Assembly: GCF_002865645.1 (NCBI RefSeq)
Contig: NW_020194512.1
Span: 3,513,183 to 3,577,182, forward strand
Length of the DNA stretch: 64,000 bases
Direction of reading: 5' to 3'
Origin: Hyaloscypha bicolor E
Lineage: Eukaryota > Ascomycota > Leotiomycetes > Helotiales > Hyaloscyphaceae
The notes under the pieces are model-generated. The model made no database searches, was not told where the DNA came from, and saw nothing but the letters and a program-made list of their open reading frames with translations. This document shows, one piece after another, positions 46,195 to 57,920 of this stretch (its first letter is position 1; each line of letters opens with the position of its first letter). The translations under genes were made by a program, and so were the position numbers.

Positions 46195-48313
46195 ATGGCT
46201 TCCAGCGGAACAATGAGGGGCACGCCCAAGGGACGGGGCACAGTGCCTGCCTTCACCAACAGTCCCGCATCCAATATTCCACGTCCAGCTTTCGAATCAC
46301 ATCCCAGCGCCTCCCAGAGCGAAGCCGGAGGATCAACAATGAGTGCCAGCAGACAGAAGCAATCCAAGAGAGATGAGGTATGCTTAGCACAGCTCTTATC
46401 ACCAGTTCCTGGGCACAACTGATAGCATCTTCACAGGCCATTCGGAGGAAGATTGAGACGGACCTCAGCAAGAAGAAGCACACCACTGGCCGAGCACGCC
46501 AAACACGAAAAGCTCCCCCCGGAACTGTCCTTGCCCTTCGGCCGAGTCAAGCCCTCCAGATCAAACCGAATACCACTGTCGCTGAGGCGGCACAGTTGAT
46601 GGCAGCCAAGAGGGAAGACTGCGTGCTGGTCACCGACGATGATGACCGAATTGCCGGTATATTTACAGCCAAGGATCTGGCATTCCGAGTTGTCGGAGCC
46701 GGCATCAAAGCCAGCAATGTTACGATTGCAGAGATCATGACCAAGAATCCTCTATGTGCGCGAACAGACACAAGTGCTACCGATGCATTGGACCTCATGG
46801 TGAGGAAGGGCTTCAGACATCTGCCAGTAATGGATGAAAACCAAGATATTTCAGGTATCCTGGATATCACCAAGTGTTTCTACGATGCTATGGAAAAGCT
46901 TGAGCGTGCCTACAGCTCATCAAGGAAACTCTACGATGCATTAGAGGGTGTTCAATCGGAATTGGGATCGAGTCAACCACAGCAGATCATTCAATATGTT
47001 GAGGCTCTGCGATCGAAGATGTCTGGGCCCACTTTGGAGTCGGTGCTGGATGGGAAACCCCCCACGACGGTCTCCGTGCGAACCTCGGTGAAAGAGGCCG
47101 CAGCTCTGATGAAGGAGAACCACACCACTGCTGTCCTTGTTCAAGATCAAGGTTCTATTACTGGTATCTTCACCAGCAAGGATGTTGTGCTGCGTGTCAT
47201 TGCTCCTGGGCTAGACCCTGCAAACTGTAGTGTCGTTCGTGTCATGACCCCACATCCAGATTTTGCTCCTATGGATATGAGCATTCAAGCTGCCCTGAGG
47301 AAAATGCACGGTAAGTTTAGTTCATTCGATTCTCCAAATATTTGCTGATCATAGTAGATGGCCATTACCTGAACTTACCCGTGATGAACGAGGCTGGGGA
47401 GATTGTCGGCATGGTGGATGTCCTCAAGTTGACCTATGCCACCCTGGAGCAAATCAACACCATGTCCACTGGAGACAGTGAAGGACCGGCCTGGAACAAA
47501 TTCTGGCTTTCACTTGAGAACGAGACCGAATCTGTGATGTCTGGAGAAGGCAGCCATCACCACAGCCATGCTCATGGCGGACGATCATTAATGTCGCCGG
47601 ACTTGTCTCGAGGTCATGAGAAGATTGTCGATGCCAGCGTTGCTCCCGGAGACTCTGCATCACATACCGGAGCTGAATCACCTGCTCATTCCGTTGTCAC
47701 GGGACCGGCCGAGACACCAGCAGAGGAAGTTCCTTTCCCATTTAAATTCAAGGCTCCTAGCGGTCGAGTCCACAGACTTCAGGTCATTGCTGCTCATGGA
47801 ATGGGAGAGCTCATCGCCGCTGTGATTGCAAAGTTAGGGTCGGAGGTCGATGTAGTCGGGGGTGCAGCTACCTTCGAGGACGGCAAGCTTGGTGTATCAG
47901 GTTTTGCTCTCAGCTACCTGGACGATGACGGAGATACCGTTTCCATCACTACGGATCATGATCTTTTGGAAGCAATTATCATTGCTAGACAAGGCCATCG
48001 GGATAAGGTTGATCTGTTCGTTCATGATCCGGAGAAGCCCCCGATCTCAGCAACACTGGATCCTCACCCTGTTATTGCCTCTCAACCAACGCCGCCACCA
48101 TCTACGACCAGAGAGAGGAAGAGGGTGGTTTCTGATGAGGAAGGCAGTGAAGAAGAAGTGCCGGTTCGACGGACGAAGAGAGCCGCGCCTGCACCAGTAC
48201 CAGAGCAGGTGATTGCTGGTGTGCCAAATGAGCTGCTGTTGCCAGGAGCGATAGTGACTCTTGCTGTTGTTATTGTTGGGGTGTTTGCTTTGACCAGGGC
48301 TACGAGTCGTTAA
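46195..48313 (+). CDS. CBS-PB1 domain protein (Mug70-like) with C-terminal anchor
   Basis: Exons 46195-46377, 46437-47310 and 47358-48313 join in frame to 670 residues. After a disordered N-terminus come four CBS motifs in two pairs: PNTTVAEAAQLMAAKR / GIFTAKDLAFRVV, ATDALDLMVRKGFRHLPVMD, TSVKEAAALMKENHTTAVLV / GIFTSKDVVLRV, and HYLNLPVMNEAGEIVGMVD. A His-rich linker (GSHHHSHAHGG) leads to a PB1 domain (about 480-570; FKFKAPSGRVHRLQV, YLDDDGDTVSITTDHDL). A hydrophobic C-terminal segment (LLPGAIVTLAVVIVGVFAL) ends the protein, so it is probably membrane-anchored facing the cytosol. CBS pairs bind adenine nucleotides and PB1 mediates pairing with other PB1 proteins. Conserved single-copy fungal gene. 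Confidence 0.93.
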
Positions 48314-48645
48314 TAGTAGATGGGAGATGAATGGGATGATGATAGACTGCATTGTAGCGTTTCGTTCCTTGTACATTTACGTGTGTACTAGCATCATTAC
48401 TTGAGATGATGCACTAATGAGATTTTTTTGGGCACGTCGCTATTCAATTTCGACTGTGGAGTGCACACGGGATCAATTGACCTTGTTAATCTCTTCGCAT
48501 GAAAAGCATAGAGCAAGAGATGTGTTGGATGAAGATTTGCTCCATATCCGATGATGCTGTTCGCGCTAGTGAAAATGCCACTAGCGCGGACAGCTTCAAC
48601 CTCGAAAGTTCTCAGGTCGACATCAGACAACATTCAAGGTCGACC

Positions 48646-49915
48646 ATGATCCTCCGAAATGTAGCCATACGGCATGGCAAGTCTCTTCCTCTTTCCATCT
48701 TCTCTGCATATACTAATTGACAGCCCACAGGCCGGAAGGCGCTCGCCGCCCCAACCCCTCGATCCCTCCTGCGAACCCTCACAACAGAAACCCTCGTCGA
48801 AGATCGCGAAGCAATCGAGCACTCAATAGACAACCATTGGAAAGAGACAGGGGCGAATCTGAACCAACTATATACCACAAATGCATTGCACCCCACGCGA
48901 GATCCCTCCGAATCGATCAAAAAAGTACAAAAAGACTTCATCCTCCGACAGCACATCAAGAAACGCACCTCCCACATAGGCTCCAACATCACGCCTCACT
49001 ACGAACCCCACCAACTACTCATCAACCCCCCGCGACCTGAAGATGTGACGCTGGAGCTCTTGATGGCGAGTCAAAGCCATCTCGGGCATGCAACAAGTCT
49101 CTGGAACCCAATGAACCAGCGCTACATCTACGGCGTCCGCCAAGGCGTGCACATCATAAGCCTAGAAGTAACAGCAGCGCATCTTCGAAGAGCCGCCAAA
49201 GTAGTAGAAGGCGTCGCCTACCACGGCGGCCTCATACTCTTCGTGGGCACACGGCCAGGACAAGCCGCCTCGGTCGTCAAAGCCGCGAAACTAGCGCAAG
49301 GCTGCCATCTCTTCGAGAAATGGATTCCCGGTACCATCACAAATGGAGATCAGATACTAGCGAAGTGTGAGGTGAAGGTGGTGGATGGACTAGATAAGAA
49401 GGTTGAGGGCTTCGAGGAGAAAGCTGCGGAGTGGAAAGCGCTGAGGCCGGATTTGGTGGTCGTCTTGAATCCCAGGGAGAATTATATCCTGTTGCATGAG
49501 TGTGGGCTTAATAATATTCCAACGGTGGGTGTCATTGACACGGATGCGGATCCGACGTGGGTTACGTACCCGGTGCCGGCGAATGATGATAGGTTTGTCT
49601 CCCTGTTTATTCTGATGGGGAGATGGTGCTAATGAGTGGCCTAGTTTGAGGTGCATACAAGTCATAGCCGGCGTCCTCGGCCGTGCCGGTGAAGCGGGGC
49701 AGAAAAAACGTCTTGAAGCCGCGAAGAAAGGGGATATAACTTGGCTTCCTCCTCCTGGTCTCGGGAAACCGAAGGAGGAAGAGGAGAAGGAGAACAAGGC
49801 TGCGGGGCCAGGAGAGCCTAAGGGGAAGGGAGTTGAGCTGAATGCGGATGAGGTGGAGAGTGGGAGGAGGAGCAGACCGGGTTCCCGCGGTTTAGAGGAG
49901 GAGGATGACGACTAG
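48646..49915 (+). CDS. MRP4: Mitochondrial small-subunit ribosomal protein uS2
   Basis: Exons 48646-48676, 48731-49592 and 49645-49915 give 387 residues. The first exon encodes the start of the mitochondrial presequence (MILRNVAIRH). Joining it to the second needs a GC donor (GCAAGT) and the acceptor CCCACAG, giving RHGRKALAAPTPRS in frame. The S2 domain begins LELLMASQSHLGHATSLWNP and contains YIYGVRQGVHIISLE, GGLILFVGTRPGQA, and PDLVVVLNPRENYILLHEC followed by IPTVGVIDTDADP. It ends VQVIAGVLGRAGEAGQ-like, with an acidic, EEEDDD tail after it. It belongs to the mitoribosome small subunit. A housekeeping gene with no sign of decay. Confidence 0.93.
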
Positions 49916-50413
49916 AACTGTAGGATATGATATGATGGGTTTTAGATGTACAAAATAGATGTGTACAGTCCATGGGATGGTGTTTCAAGCTGGATGCTGT
50001 GCCATTATTCGAATCCTCTCTCTTTGATCTTCAATCTTCAATTTTCTTAGCCTTGACTAGGGAAGCTCCCAACTTTATCTCCTCGTCAATTCGTACTATT
50101 TCCCATCCCATCCCATCCTTATTCACTCTTCTCTGGAAACCTACTACCAAAAAGCTTTGTCATTAAAAATCAATCGTACCAGCACTAGTCGTGCTACCGC
50201 TTTGCACTCCAATAAGAACTTTCAGTCCCACACTTCGCAATTTTTTTACTCGTTTCCTCTCCGACACTAAATCACTTCTATTTCAGTCCAGAACCCAATC
50301 AAGATCACATTTTTTGCGCAGAACCTCTCGGTTTGCTTCGGAGTATTTCTATTCGCACAGCTCGAGGCTTCACATCTTTTTTTCCTCCTCAACATCTTCA
50401 TAATCTCCTCACA
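49916..50413. other. Intergenic, pyrimidine-rich region
   Basis: CT-rich sequence (50190-50410) leads into the next start codon, as is common in fungal 5' leaders. No gene is recognised. Confidence 0.4.
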
Positions 50414-50641
50414 ATGGACTCATCGAATTCGACTTTCAGCTGGGGAAGGCGCTCCTGGAATCCTTGGGTTTTTATGGGGATAGTGGCGATCTCGGCAGGT
50501 TTATGGAATCTCAGCGTGTGGAGAGCAATAGGAGAGCAGAGAGAACGGCGGGACAGAGAGATGCGGGGTCTTAGGAGAAGGATTGAGGTTTTGGATGGGG
50601 TGAAGGGTGGGGATGGGAAGAGATGGGAAGTAGCTGTTTGA
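50414..50641 (+). CDS. Small single-span membrane protein, hypothetical
   Basis: ATG at 50414 (ACAATGG context) opens 75 codons. One hydrophobic span, WVFMGIVAISAGLWNLSVW, is followed by a strongly basic, helical tail (GEQRERRDREMRGLRRRIEVLD). Position right after a long CT-rich leader supports real expression. The layout resembles small mitochondrial or ER membrane proteins, but I recognise no family. Confidence 0.5.
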   Translation: MDSSNSTFSWGRRSWNPWVFMGIVAISAGLWNLSVWRAIGEQRERRDREMRGLRRRIEVLDGVKGGDGKRWEVAV

Positions 50642-51118
50642 ATTCTTTGGGACTCACACGAAACCCGCACCCCGCATTATGCCTCTCCTTCTTCTCTTGT
50701 GTCCTTCACTCTGCTATCTTTATTCGTAATTTCCCTGTTCCTTATGCTTCCTTCTTAGGGTGCCAAGTGTGGTAAGGAGGCCACGTTAAGGCATAGCTTG
50801 CGCATAAGATATGACTTACAGTGCCTAGCAGAAATTACACCACACTCGGGTTTTTAAAGACTGTCAATTTCATCTCCATACTTCCCTAATCTACTAGTAT
50901 AGTCACCCTCGATATTTTCTTTCCTTTGTTCAGTTTTAGTCTGAGGACGTGAGCAGCGGCTGCTTTAACCTGAGCTGAGCCTGAGGCTATTGTTTGATCG
51001 TTGCCCTCGTTATGCACAATATACTTGCTCTATAGAAGTTTTGCGAGTATGATCGGATTATTTCCTAAACCGGTGATTCTTTTCCCTGCCTAGCCCCTGC
51101 AGCTGGCTTTCTGCTTAA
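50642..51118. other. Intergenic region between convergent genes
   Basis: 3' flanks of two genes. Nothing is recognised. Confidence 0.4.
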
Positions 51119-52203
51119 CTAAGCCGTAAGTCCGAAGAACTTCAGCATTACGGGTTCATTCACAGGGGCGATATGGCCCACCCCCTGGCCAAAGAAGCCC
51201 TGCAGCTTGGTCCCGTCGCCGTAGATCTCCTGAGTATAAGCGGCGGACGGGAAACCCGTAACGTTTTTGCTCCACGGCACGTCGAGCACATACGACCACT
51301 GCTTGAGCGCCTCGATAGCACACTGCCCAGCAAATCAGAACTGTAATTCCAGAGAACTTATGCAGGAGCTGAGAGCTGAGACGGCTCCTAAGACAGCTCT
51401 TGGGCTCTGCTCAGAGAACAGCTAGCTGATTGATACGAGATTAAGGCTTACCTGCGGTCTCACCAACCCATCTGCTAGGCCATGGAAGACCATCATACGA
51501 GTTCGGCGCCCAGTATATCCGGGATAAGAGTTATGGGCGAAGTTACCCCAATCCGCAGCTGTGTGTTCGAGGCCCATCTGACACGTTTGGTTTGGAGTGG
51601 CGGGCGTAGCACTCGCGGCGCCAGCAAAGCATGCGTGAGCAGTCCCTGAGAAGGCAGCGCCAGCCTCAAACACATCTGGGTACGACCCAGCCAACACATT
51701 TGTCATCATTGCGCCTGAAGAGCCCCCCATAGCAAACACGCGTGCTGGGTCCCCGCTATACTTGCTCAGCGTATAATTGACCATGCTGATGATTCCGAGT
51801 GCGTCGCCGCCTTGGCCGTGTGTTAGGCTCCCCACGCTCTGTACATCCCAGCAGTGGTTGAAATTGGAAGTACTGGGGTAGATGAGAATAAAGCCGTTCG
51901 TATCGGCGTATGATGGGAGCTTGGTACTAGCATACCACTGCGGACCGGTTCCACCACAGGGGTGCAGCTATGATTAAAGTTAGCTGGGAAATGGCTTGTA
52001 GTAGACACACGCAATGAGTCTTGATTGGTTTTACTAACCGCGACGATAATGGCCGGTTTCGTCGCCAGCTTATCCGGCATGTAGATATACATCTGGATGT
52101 TAGTAGGATTCGTGCCGAAGCTGGCAACCGCCTGCAGCGAAGCGCAAAAGCCGAGTGCCACACATGTGGCAAGCACAAAGATGGACGGGCTTGGCCGAAA
52201 CAT
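51119..52203 (-). CDS. Secreted carbohydrate esterase family 1 protein (acetylxylan/feruloyl esterase type)
   Basis: Exons 52203-52039, 51967-51452 and 51322-51119 give 294 residues, all junctions in phase 0. An N-terminal signal peptide (FVLATCVALGFCAS) precedes the PHB-depolymerase-like fold: KPAIIVALHPCGGTGPQWY, NGFILIYPSTSNFNHCWDV. The nucleophile is Ser in GGSSGAMM (about residue 138), the Asp in HGLADG, and the His in GQGVGHIAPVNEPVM. No carbohydrate-binding module follows. Such enzymes remove acetyl or ferulate groups from xylan in plant cell walls. A TATATATATATA stretch near 52329-52340 lies about 130 bp upstream of the start. Confidence 0.9.
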
Positions 52204-54075
52204 AATAGTGGGTACAGAGAAGTTACGATGAAGGTACTGATAACTAACTGGAATATCTCGGTTGTGGGAACAGGAGAACGAACATAGAACAATGGTTTTC
52301 TTCTTTTCTAGAGACTCGGCATTCCTACTTATATATATATAGCTGCCACTAGCAGATGAAATGTGGGGAAGTGTCAAGTTAATGCTATAGCACTCAGAAA
52401 GAACTGTATCACTTGACTACATCCACAGCTGGTAATGAGAGTCGGCAACTGAAGCCATTTTGGCCGATGGGAGGCCTTTTGTTTTTCCGAACACGGAGAA
52501 GAACGTGAGGCTGGCGGCTAAAACGACAATACTTTGGATGAAACCTCCCCGTTCGTTGCAAAGTACAGTACTCAGTTACGACTTTCTGAAACGAACACTA
52601 CTTTTTTCCGGACCGGTAGCTTGGATCGGCAAGTGAGGAAGGATAAATACAACGCTGTACCGAACTCTCTGTTATTGTTCCGCCACTGGTAAGAGTGCTA
52701 CTAATAGTGTTGACGCGGTGCAGGTTCGTTCGGTGTCTATCTTAGCCAAAGAATAGCCCCGGAGAATAACTAACCCTCCTAGTGTTTTCAGAGGGCCGTT
52801 GAAATGAAACGCTAACTTTATGTGAGAGAAAGCTCTCAAAATTCTAACAAAACACTAGTAACTCGGCTGGGGGCCATCGGCCCTCGAAAACCGCCAAGCA
52901 GTTGTCGAACATAGTTAGCCGGGCCGCCTCAACTTGCTCCAACGAAGTCATTTGGGCTACATAGCACCGACAGAACCTGCTGCATTGCGGGCCTCGGAGA
53001 AGCCGGATTCGTCCTATCCAGGACACCTGGAACCCTTAGAATCCAGTGAAATCTTTGTTTCCAATTATAGGTTTCAGGCTGTGCTTACACCAGTTGAGCA
53101 AGTAGAGAGCAATATTTTATACATTTCAAATAGGAGAATCTTTTAGTCCGTGGTGAATGTTTGTGATATTTGGGGCGGAAAGATGCGACGCGGAAGGGGA
53201 AGGGGAAGATGCTAGGGAGATGAAGAGAGGGAAGGAGAGGTATGGATGTGTTTGATTGGCTGATTGGTTGGCGACGAGGCGGTGGCGCTGAGCTGAAACT
53301 CCTTTCTCCTTCTGCTTTTGTTTCTTTTCGGAGTCTGCTTCTGGCTTCGCTTGATCTTTTCTCTTTCCTTTATTGTTCTTTTGCTTCCATTTTTTCTTCT
53401 CCCGCTTTGAACGCGTGAAACTTAAATTAGGCTCGCCATTGTGAGATTCGACTCTCCCAAGGCTTGTGAAATTTCAACTGCGGAGGCAGGATCTTGAGTT
53501 CAGACTGCTCCGTCTGTTAGGGCCTGGCTCCCAGCGTCCATATTTATCGTATTAATTGCTGGGCATCACCTCCTTATCTTTTACGTGTACACCTTTTGAG
53601 TTGTGCCACTTGCATATTTTAATTTCTCGATATTCTTTGAGTTGTCTTGATTCCCTTTGAAATGGTCTTGAATCTTGACTACCTCACTAGTAGCAAGAAA
53701 TGTTCCTGCTTAAAGGGGGTGGTTGTCTCCGTCAAGTGAGGGGCCAGGGAGGGGTGCTGCCTTTCCACGTGCAAACGGAATAAATGCCCCTTCTTTTCTG
53801 TATCTCGCGAGCCGCTTCATTCCCGTCGAAACGTTATCCGCGAAATGAGGCACGAGGTTCTCCTTATTCTTTCGAAATTCTGGTTCTTTATTGAACCAGT
53901 CTCAGCCGGTTCAACGTGGAAGGCTTCTGAGACCAGAGCTCGGCATATAAACTGGCACTCATCTTTTGCCCCAGCAGTCTCCTCCTTCTTCAAACGCAAA
54001 ATCACAATCACCCTTCTTGTCCATAGACTATTGCTCTCATCCGGATACTGATCTTGAACCTATCGCGATATTAAC
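52204..54075. other. Intergenic region, no gene recognised
   Basis: Short frames without family resemblance. AG-rich (53185-53250) and CT-rich (53300-53400) tracts occur. The only clear element is the TATA stretch upstream of the esterase gene. Confidence 0.4.
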
Positions 54076-54910
54076 ATGGCACCAACCGCTCCTTTCTCCT
54101 ACGCCGGGCTTTCTAAAAAGATGAGCGTCAAGTTGAAAGATATTTCTAACGACCAAGGTGCCTTCGAAACAATCTTAGTCACTGATCGCAACTCCGAGAC
54201 TATAGAAATCTCACTCATTCGCACAATTCGGGTTCCCGATAATGGTAATGCTTACCATCTCCCTCCAGATTGCGCTTCATTCACACTCTGTTTAGTGTCT
54301 GATTATGCGGAGTCACTGCCACAGTCACTGGTTGCCAAGGGAGGAATTTTCACTTCCATTTATCGTAAGTGGTAGTTTCTATCTCATTATTATTCTTGAC
54401 ATCGATAGTACGTTAATGATTTATAGAACTAGAAGCCATGGGGATCAGTTTTCAAGCTCGGTATCAGGGTTGAAAGCAGAGAGAAGATCATACTATATTG
54501 CTATGGGCAAGAAATATGGTTATCCATTCTTCACGCTTTATAAAGAGAAGAGCGGTATCAATGGCAACTTCCCCGGCATTCACAATGTTGGTCACTTGAT
54601 CCCAAGCGAGGTATCAAGAGAACTTACTACGAGGGTCTTTATGGCTTTTCTGTGGTTGAGTTCAACGCTATTGACCAAAAGACCTCATTTGATCCAGTTC
54701 CCTCAATAGAGAAGCTATTGGGCGAGATCAAGACTGCGGCTGAGATTTGAGGTCCGGTTCTTGGAGATTACCACTGAAGATAGCGATCTTTGGATGTTCG
54801 GAGCCCGGGTGGTGCATTTCAAGCGGGCAAGAGAATGGGCTCAGGCGTCAGGAAGTACATGGAAAATAGGGACCATGCATGCCATCAAGGAGGTGTTTCT
54901 GGAGTTCTAG
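54076..54910 (+). CDS. Hypothetical fungal protein, paralogue of the 55.3-kb relic; frame uncertain
   Basis: ATG at 54076 opens a clear first exon to about 54364, with EISLIRTIRVPDNGNAYHLPPDCASF and YAESLPQSLVAKGG. A GTAAGT..TATAG intron leads to LEAMGISFQA, which matches the motif (AMWINFE) of the paralogue downstream, but a TGA soon follows. Other frames hold protein-like text: RRSYYIAMGKKYGYPFFTLY, GLYGFSVVEFNAIDQKTSFD, RFLEITTEDSDLWMF. Further introns or frame breaks must lie between them. I recall similar fungal proteins with DLPPGLG and WINF motifs but no known function. It may be intact with unresolved introns or a pseudogene. Confidence 0.45.
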
Positions 54911-55331
54911 CAAATTCAACTCAATCTTCCTTAAGTATGCATATTTCATTGTTCAAGAATCTTCTCCTTGTTTTGACTCCACGTGGATTTATTCCTTCGA
55001 TTAACTGCTCACATTCTCTTGGTGGAAGTTGTAAGGGTGGCGCGGCTACCCCTTTTGTAGAGGCTATGCATAGCCTCGCTTAAGCGCCAACCACAATGAG
55101 TCTGGACGGTCATTTCAACCTACTTCTTCCTTCCTCCCTTATTCCTTCAACCTCCATGTGCGCTCAATCGATTCCAATCAACGCAGCCCCACGATTTATT
55201 GAGGAGCACGTCTACGCCGCTTCTCCTTTCTCTCGCTTTCCGCACATCGATCGACAGTGAGGGACCTTTCAACCCTCAGTCGGAGACGATTCTCCTTCCC
55301 TCTAGAGGCAATAACCTTCTTTATACCTAAT
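54911..55331. other. Spacer between the paralogues
   Basis: No gene is recognised. The last 100 bp form the leader of the following relic. Confidence 0.35.
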
Positions 55332-55882
55332 ATGGCTCCTGGCACCACCCCCGAAAGTATTAAGGCCGCCTTGGAGAGTGACTACAGAATCATTCCTCAC
55401 GCCGGTAAAGATAGTATCCGCGTTCATTACGAAAGCCCAGCTTCTTTCCTCGAGATAACTCTACGCCACACCATTCGTCTCCCAGACAATGAGAAATCCT
55501 ACTATTTCCCACCCGACTGTGAGCCATTCCCATTTTATAGCGTCAACGAGTAAAAGTCGGAATTGCAAGCTGAGATTGTCGCTAAGGACAATTGCTTCAT
55601 GCGGATACATCGTAAGCCTCCGTCTCCCCGGGTTGTTCCCAAACTAGGACAATGGCTCCCTCCAGTTCCCAAATATACGAAACACAGTGGAACATCGATT
55701 GACTGATGCTTGCTTTAGAACGTGTGGCTATGTGGATTAATTTCGAAGCCAGCCGTTCATTCGCCGTCAACATGTTCTGGGGTGGTTCAGGTGAACCATC
55801 CAACGAGAACATGGCAACTTGCCTTCGACGACATACTTTATTGCCCCAAGGTCGGTCGGTACGGGGCTATATGAAAATCTAA
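55332..55882 (+). pseudogene. Decayed paralogue of the 54.1-kb gene
   Basis: ATG at 55332 opens MAPGTTPESIKAALES, followed by EITLRHTIRLPDNEKSYYFPPDCEPF, closely parallel to the upstream copy. An in-frame TAA at 55551-55553 stops it just where the relative continues, and the same frame resumes as KSELQAEIVAKDNCF. After a GTAAGC..TTAG intron the next exon has RVAMWINFEASRSFAVNMFWGG and ends early. The nonsense codon and truncated tail mark a pseudogene. Confidence 0.55.
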
Positions 55883-56033
55883 TTGTCCCCCTCCGAAATA
55901 GAATTATGTGAAAGAATAGGGATCTAATTATTCCATTGAAAATGGAACTTCGGAAAGCGAATTGTCTGATCGTTCCTATTTAATCTAGTCCATCTAACTA
56001 TTTATCGTAATGTCCCCCCACCGAGCTGGCAAT

Positions 56034-57920
56034 TCATACTCTCCCAGTTGGGAGCGTGGACACCCAGGCAGCAATAAGAACGAAGATAACCAGACAGAAA
56101 GACCACCATATCTTTCGGGCTGATTCAAGGTCGCTTCTTAAACACGAGATCAAAATCTCACGAGCTTCCAAAACCAGCTGCGCTTCTCTGTCTCTCGTCT
56201 CCGCTTCTTCCAGGGCCACCCTCATCTTCGCCTTATACTCCTCCGCTTTCTCTTTCTTCCTCACAGCTTTCTCAAGCTTAGCCGACGTCTCTTCGGCTAA
56301 TGCGACTATCCTCCTTTCCCTTTCCTCTCCTATTTCTCTTTCTTTCTTCTCAAGCTTGTAATTATCTCGTAGCTCATTGAACTTGGTACGGAGCTCCTCG
56401 AACTTTGATTGTGAAGCTTGAACCTCTTGTCCCGCCGACTTCAATCCCTCAGCCTGCTCCTTATTTTGTGCCTGCAGAGATTTCGCTTTTGCTTCAAGTC
56501 TTTCAATGTCCGTCTTTAACTCGGGGACTTTCAACGATTCCTCATTGAGCTGCGCGATCTGCTTGAGGATCTCCTTAGAGAAACATTCTGCATCCTGCAA
56601 CTTCTTTCGGATCTCTCTGCACTCCCCCGTCTCGACCTCGAGGTCTGAAATCCTCTTATTCAGTGCTACGCGTTTGTCATGAGCAGCGATCTCAGCTACT
56701 TTCAGTTGAATTTGCCACTTAGCCTCCTCACGTATTCGAACGTTATGTTCCGCTTGTTGCGCTCGCTGCTCCGCAGACTTCACTTGCTCCCCCATACTCT
56801 CTACCTTCTCACGGAGGGTGTCTTCCATACTCTTTTCTCCTTTACGAAAAGCGTCTTTGATACCCTTCTCCTTTTCCTCGAGAGTCTCGGCGAACTTTTT
56901 CTGCTTTTCGCAAAGTATCTTCGCAAATACAACCCTCGTCCTTTGCATCTTTGACTCAACCATCGCCTTCAGCTGATCGTCCTCCTTGATGCGAGACTGG
57001 AGCTGTTCTGTCAAAAAGAGATTCCTCTGCACAGACTCGAAGTCTCCGGACTTCATGGTTATCACTTCTTGTTCGTCCAAGACTGCAGAGAGTTCTTGCA
57101 AGAGAGACTCTTGCCGTTCCTTCATAGCCTCTCTCATCCCCTGTGGTTCTCCATTGTTCCCCAGCTTCAGGGCCAATGTCCTGTGCTCGTGATCCCCGCT
57201 GTTCTCCAGCTTCTGGATCAATTGCTGACGTCCATGCTCTTCATTGTCATCCGACTTCGTGGTCAATGTTTCTTGCCTCTTCGGAATTTCCGGGTGCACT
57301 GGGTTGCAACTGGGTCGAAATACCACATCGTCTGGAACATTGAGCGGGGAGGTGATAACGGTTGAGAGGGAGAGGGAAGAAGTCACCCTGGGTCGCGAAC
57401 TACCCGCTCGAGGCATGTCCGGAGCAGGAATAATCTTTGTACCTTGGCCGTGTGGTCCACTATTACACGGGCCGCAGCCGGTTGCGATGATGGGAGCCTG
57501 TGAATGCACCACAGTATCTGGCACATTGAACGCCGACTCTCCATTTTTCTCCAATTCCACTCCAGGAGTCAGCGCATCTTGTATGTTCCCGAGTTCAGGG
57601 TCGGAGTGCTCTTGGCCTTTGTGAATTTGTGGAAGTACCACGGCGACTTGAACGTTGAGCGGAGACGTGGCGGCGGTAGACGAGGAGGACGTGGAGTCAA
57701 GATCTGAGCTCGATGCACGAGACATTGGTGTAAGCAGTGCAGTGGTATCTACTTGACTGCTTGATTGTATCGGAGGTCGTCTGTCGGTTGTGTCGGCGGG
57801 AAGTTGAGCAGGGTTGTTGCATTCGGGGAGTGTGAGCGTGTTGTGTCGAGTGGGGAGGATTGGAAGCACACTGTAGCTCCTCTCAAAAACGAGACCGGTT
57901 GGAGTAGCGACGTAGCCCAT
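56034..57920 (-). CDS. Coiled-coil protein with C-terminal membrane anchor, unknown function
   Basis: One uninterrupted frame of 628 residues from ATG at 57920. The first 220 residues are Ser/Thr/Pro-rich and disordered, with two similar segments (SRASSSDLDSTSSSSTAATSPLNV and SSRPRVTSSLSLSTVITSPLNV) that suggest an internal duplication. Residues of about 220-600 are almost pure coiled coil, rich in Glu, Lys, Gln and Leu heptads (EKEKGIKDAFRKGEKSMEDT, LNKRISDLEVETGE). The chain ends with a single hydrophobic span (WWSFCLVIFVLIAAWVS) and a few residues, which is the layout of a tail-anchored protein with a long cytosolic rod (golgin or SNARE-tether-like topology). No named family is recognised. 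Confidence 0.75.
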   Translation of the reverse strand: MGYVATPTGLVFERSYSVLPILPTRHNTLTLPECNNPAQLPADTTDRRPPIQSSSQVDTTALLTPMSRASSSDLDSTSSSSTAATSPLNVQVAVVLPQIHKGQEHSDPELGNIQDALTPGVELEKNGESAFNVPDTVVHSQAPIIATGCGPCNSGPHGQGTKIIPAPDMPRAGSSRPRVTSSLSLSTVITSPLNVPDDVVFRPSCNPVHPEIPKRQETLTTKSDDNEEHGRQQLIQKLENSGDHEHRTLALKLGNNGEPQGMREAMKERQESLLQELSAVLDEQEVITMKSGDFESVQRNLFLTEQLQSRIKEDDQLKAMVESKMQRTRVVFAKILCEKQKKFAETLEEKEKGIKDAFRKGEKSMEDTLREKVESMGEQVKSAEQRAQQAEHNVRIREEAKWQIQLKVAEIAAHDKRVALNKRISDLEVETGECREIRKKLQDAECFSKEILKQIAQLNEESLKVPELKTDIERLEAKAKSLQAQNKEQAEGLKSAGQEVQASQSKFEELRTKFNELRDNYKLEKKEREIGEERERRIVALAEETSAKLEKAVRKKEKAEEYKAKMRVALEEAETRDREAQLVLEAREILISCLRSDLESARKIWWSFCLVIFVLIAAWVSTLPTGRV

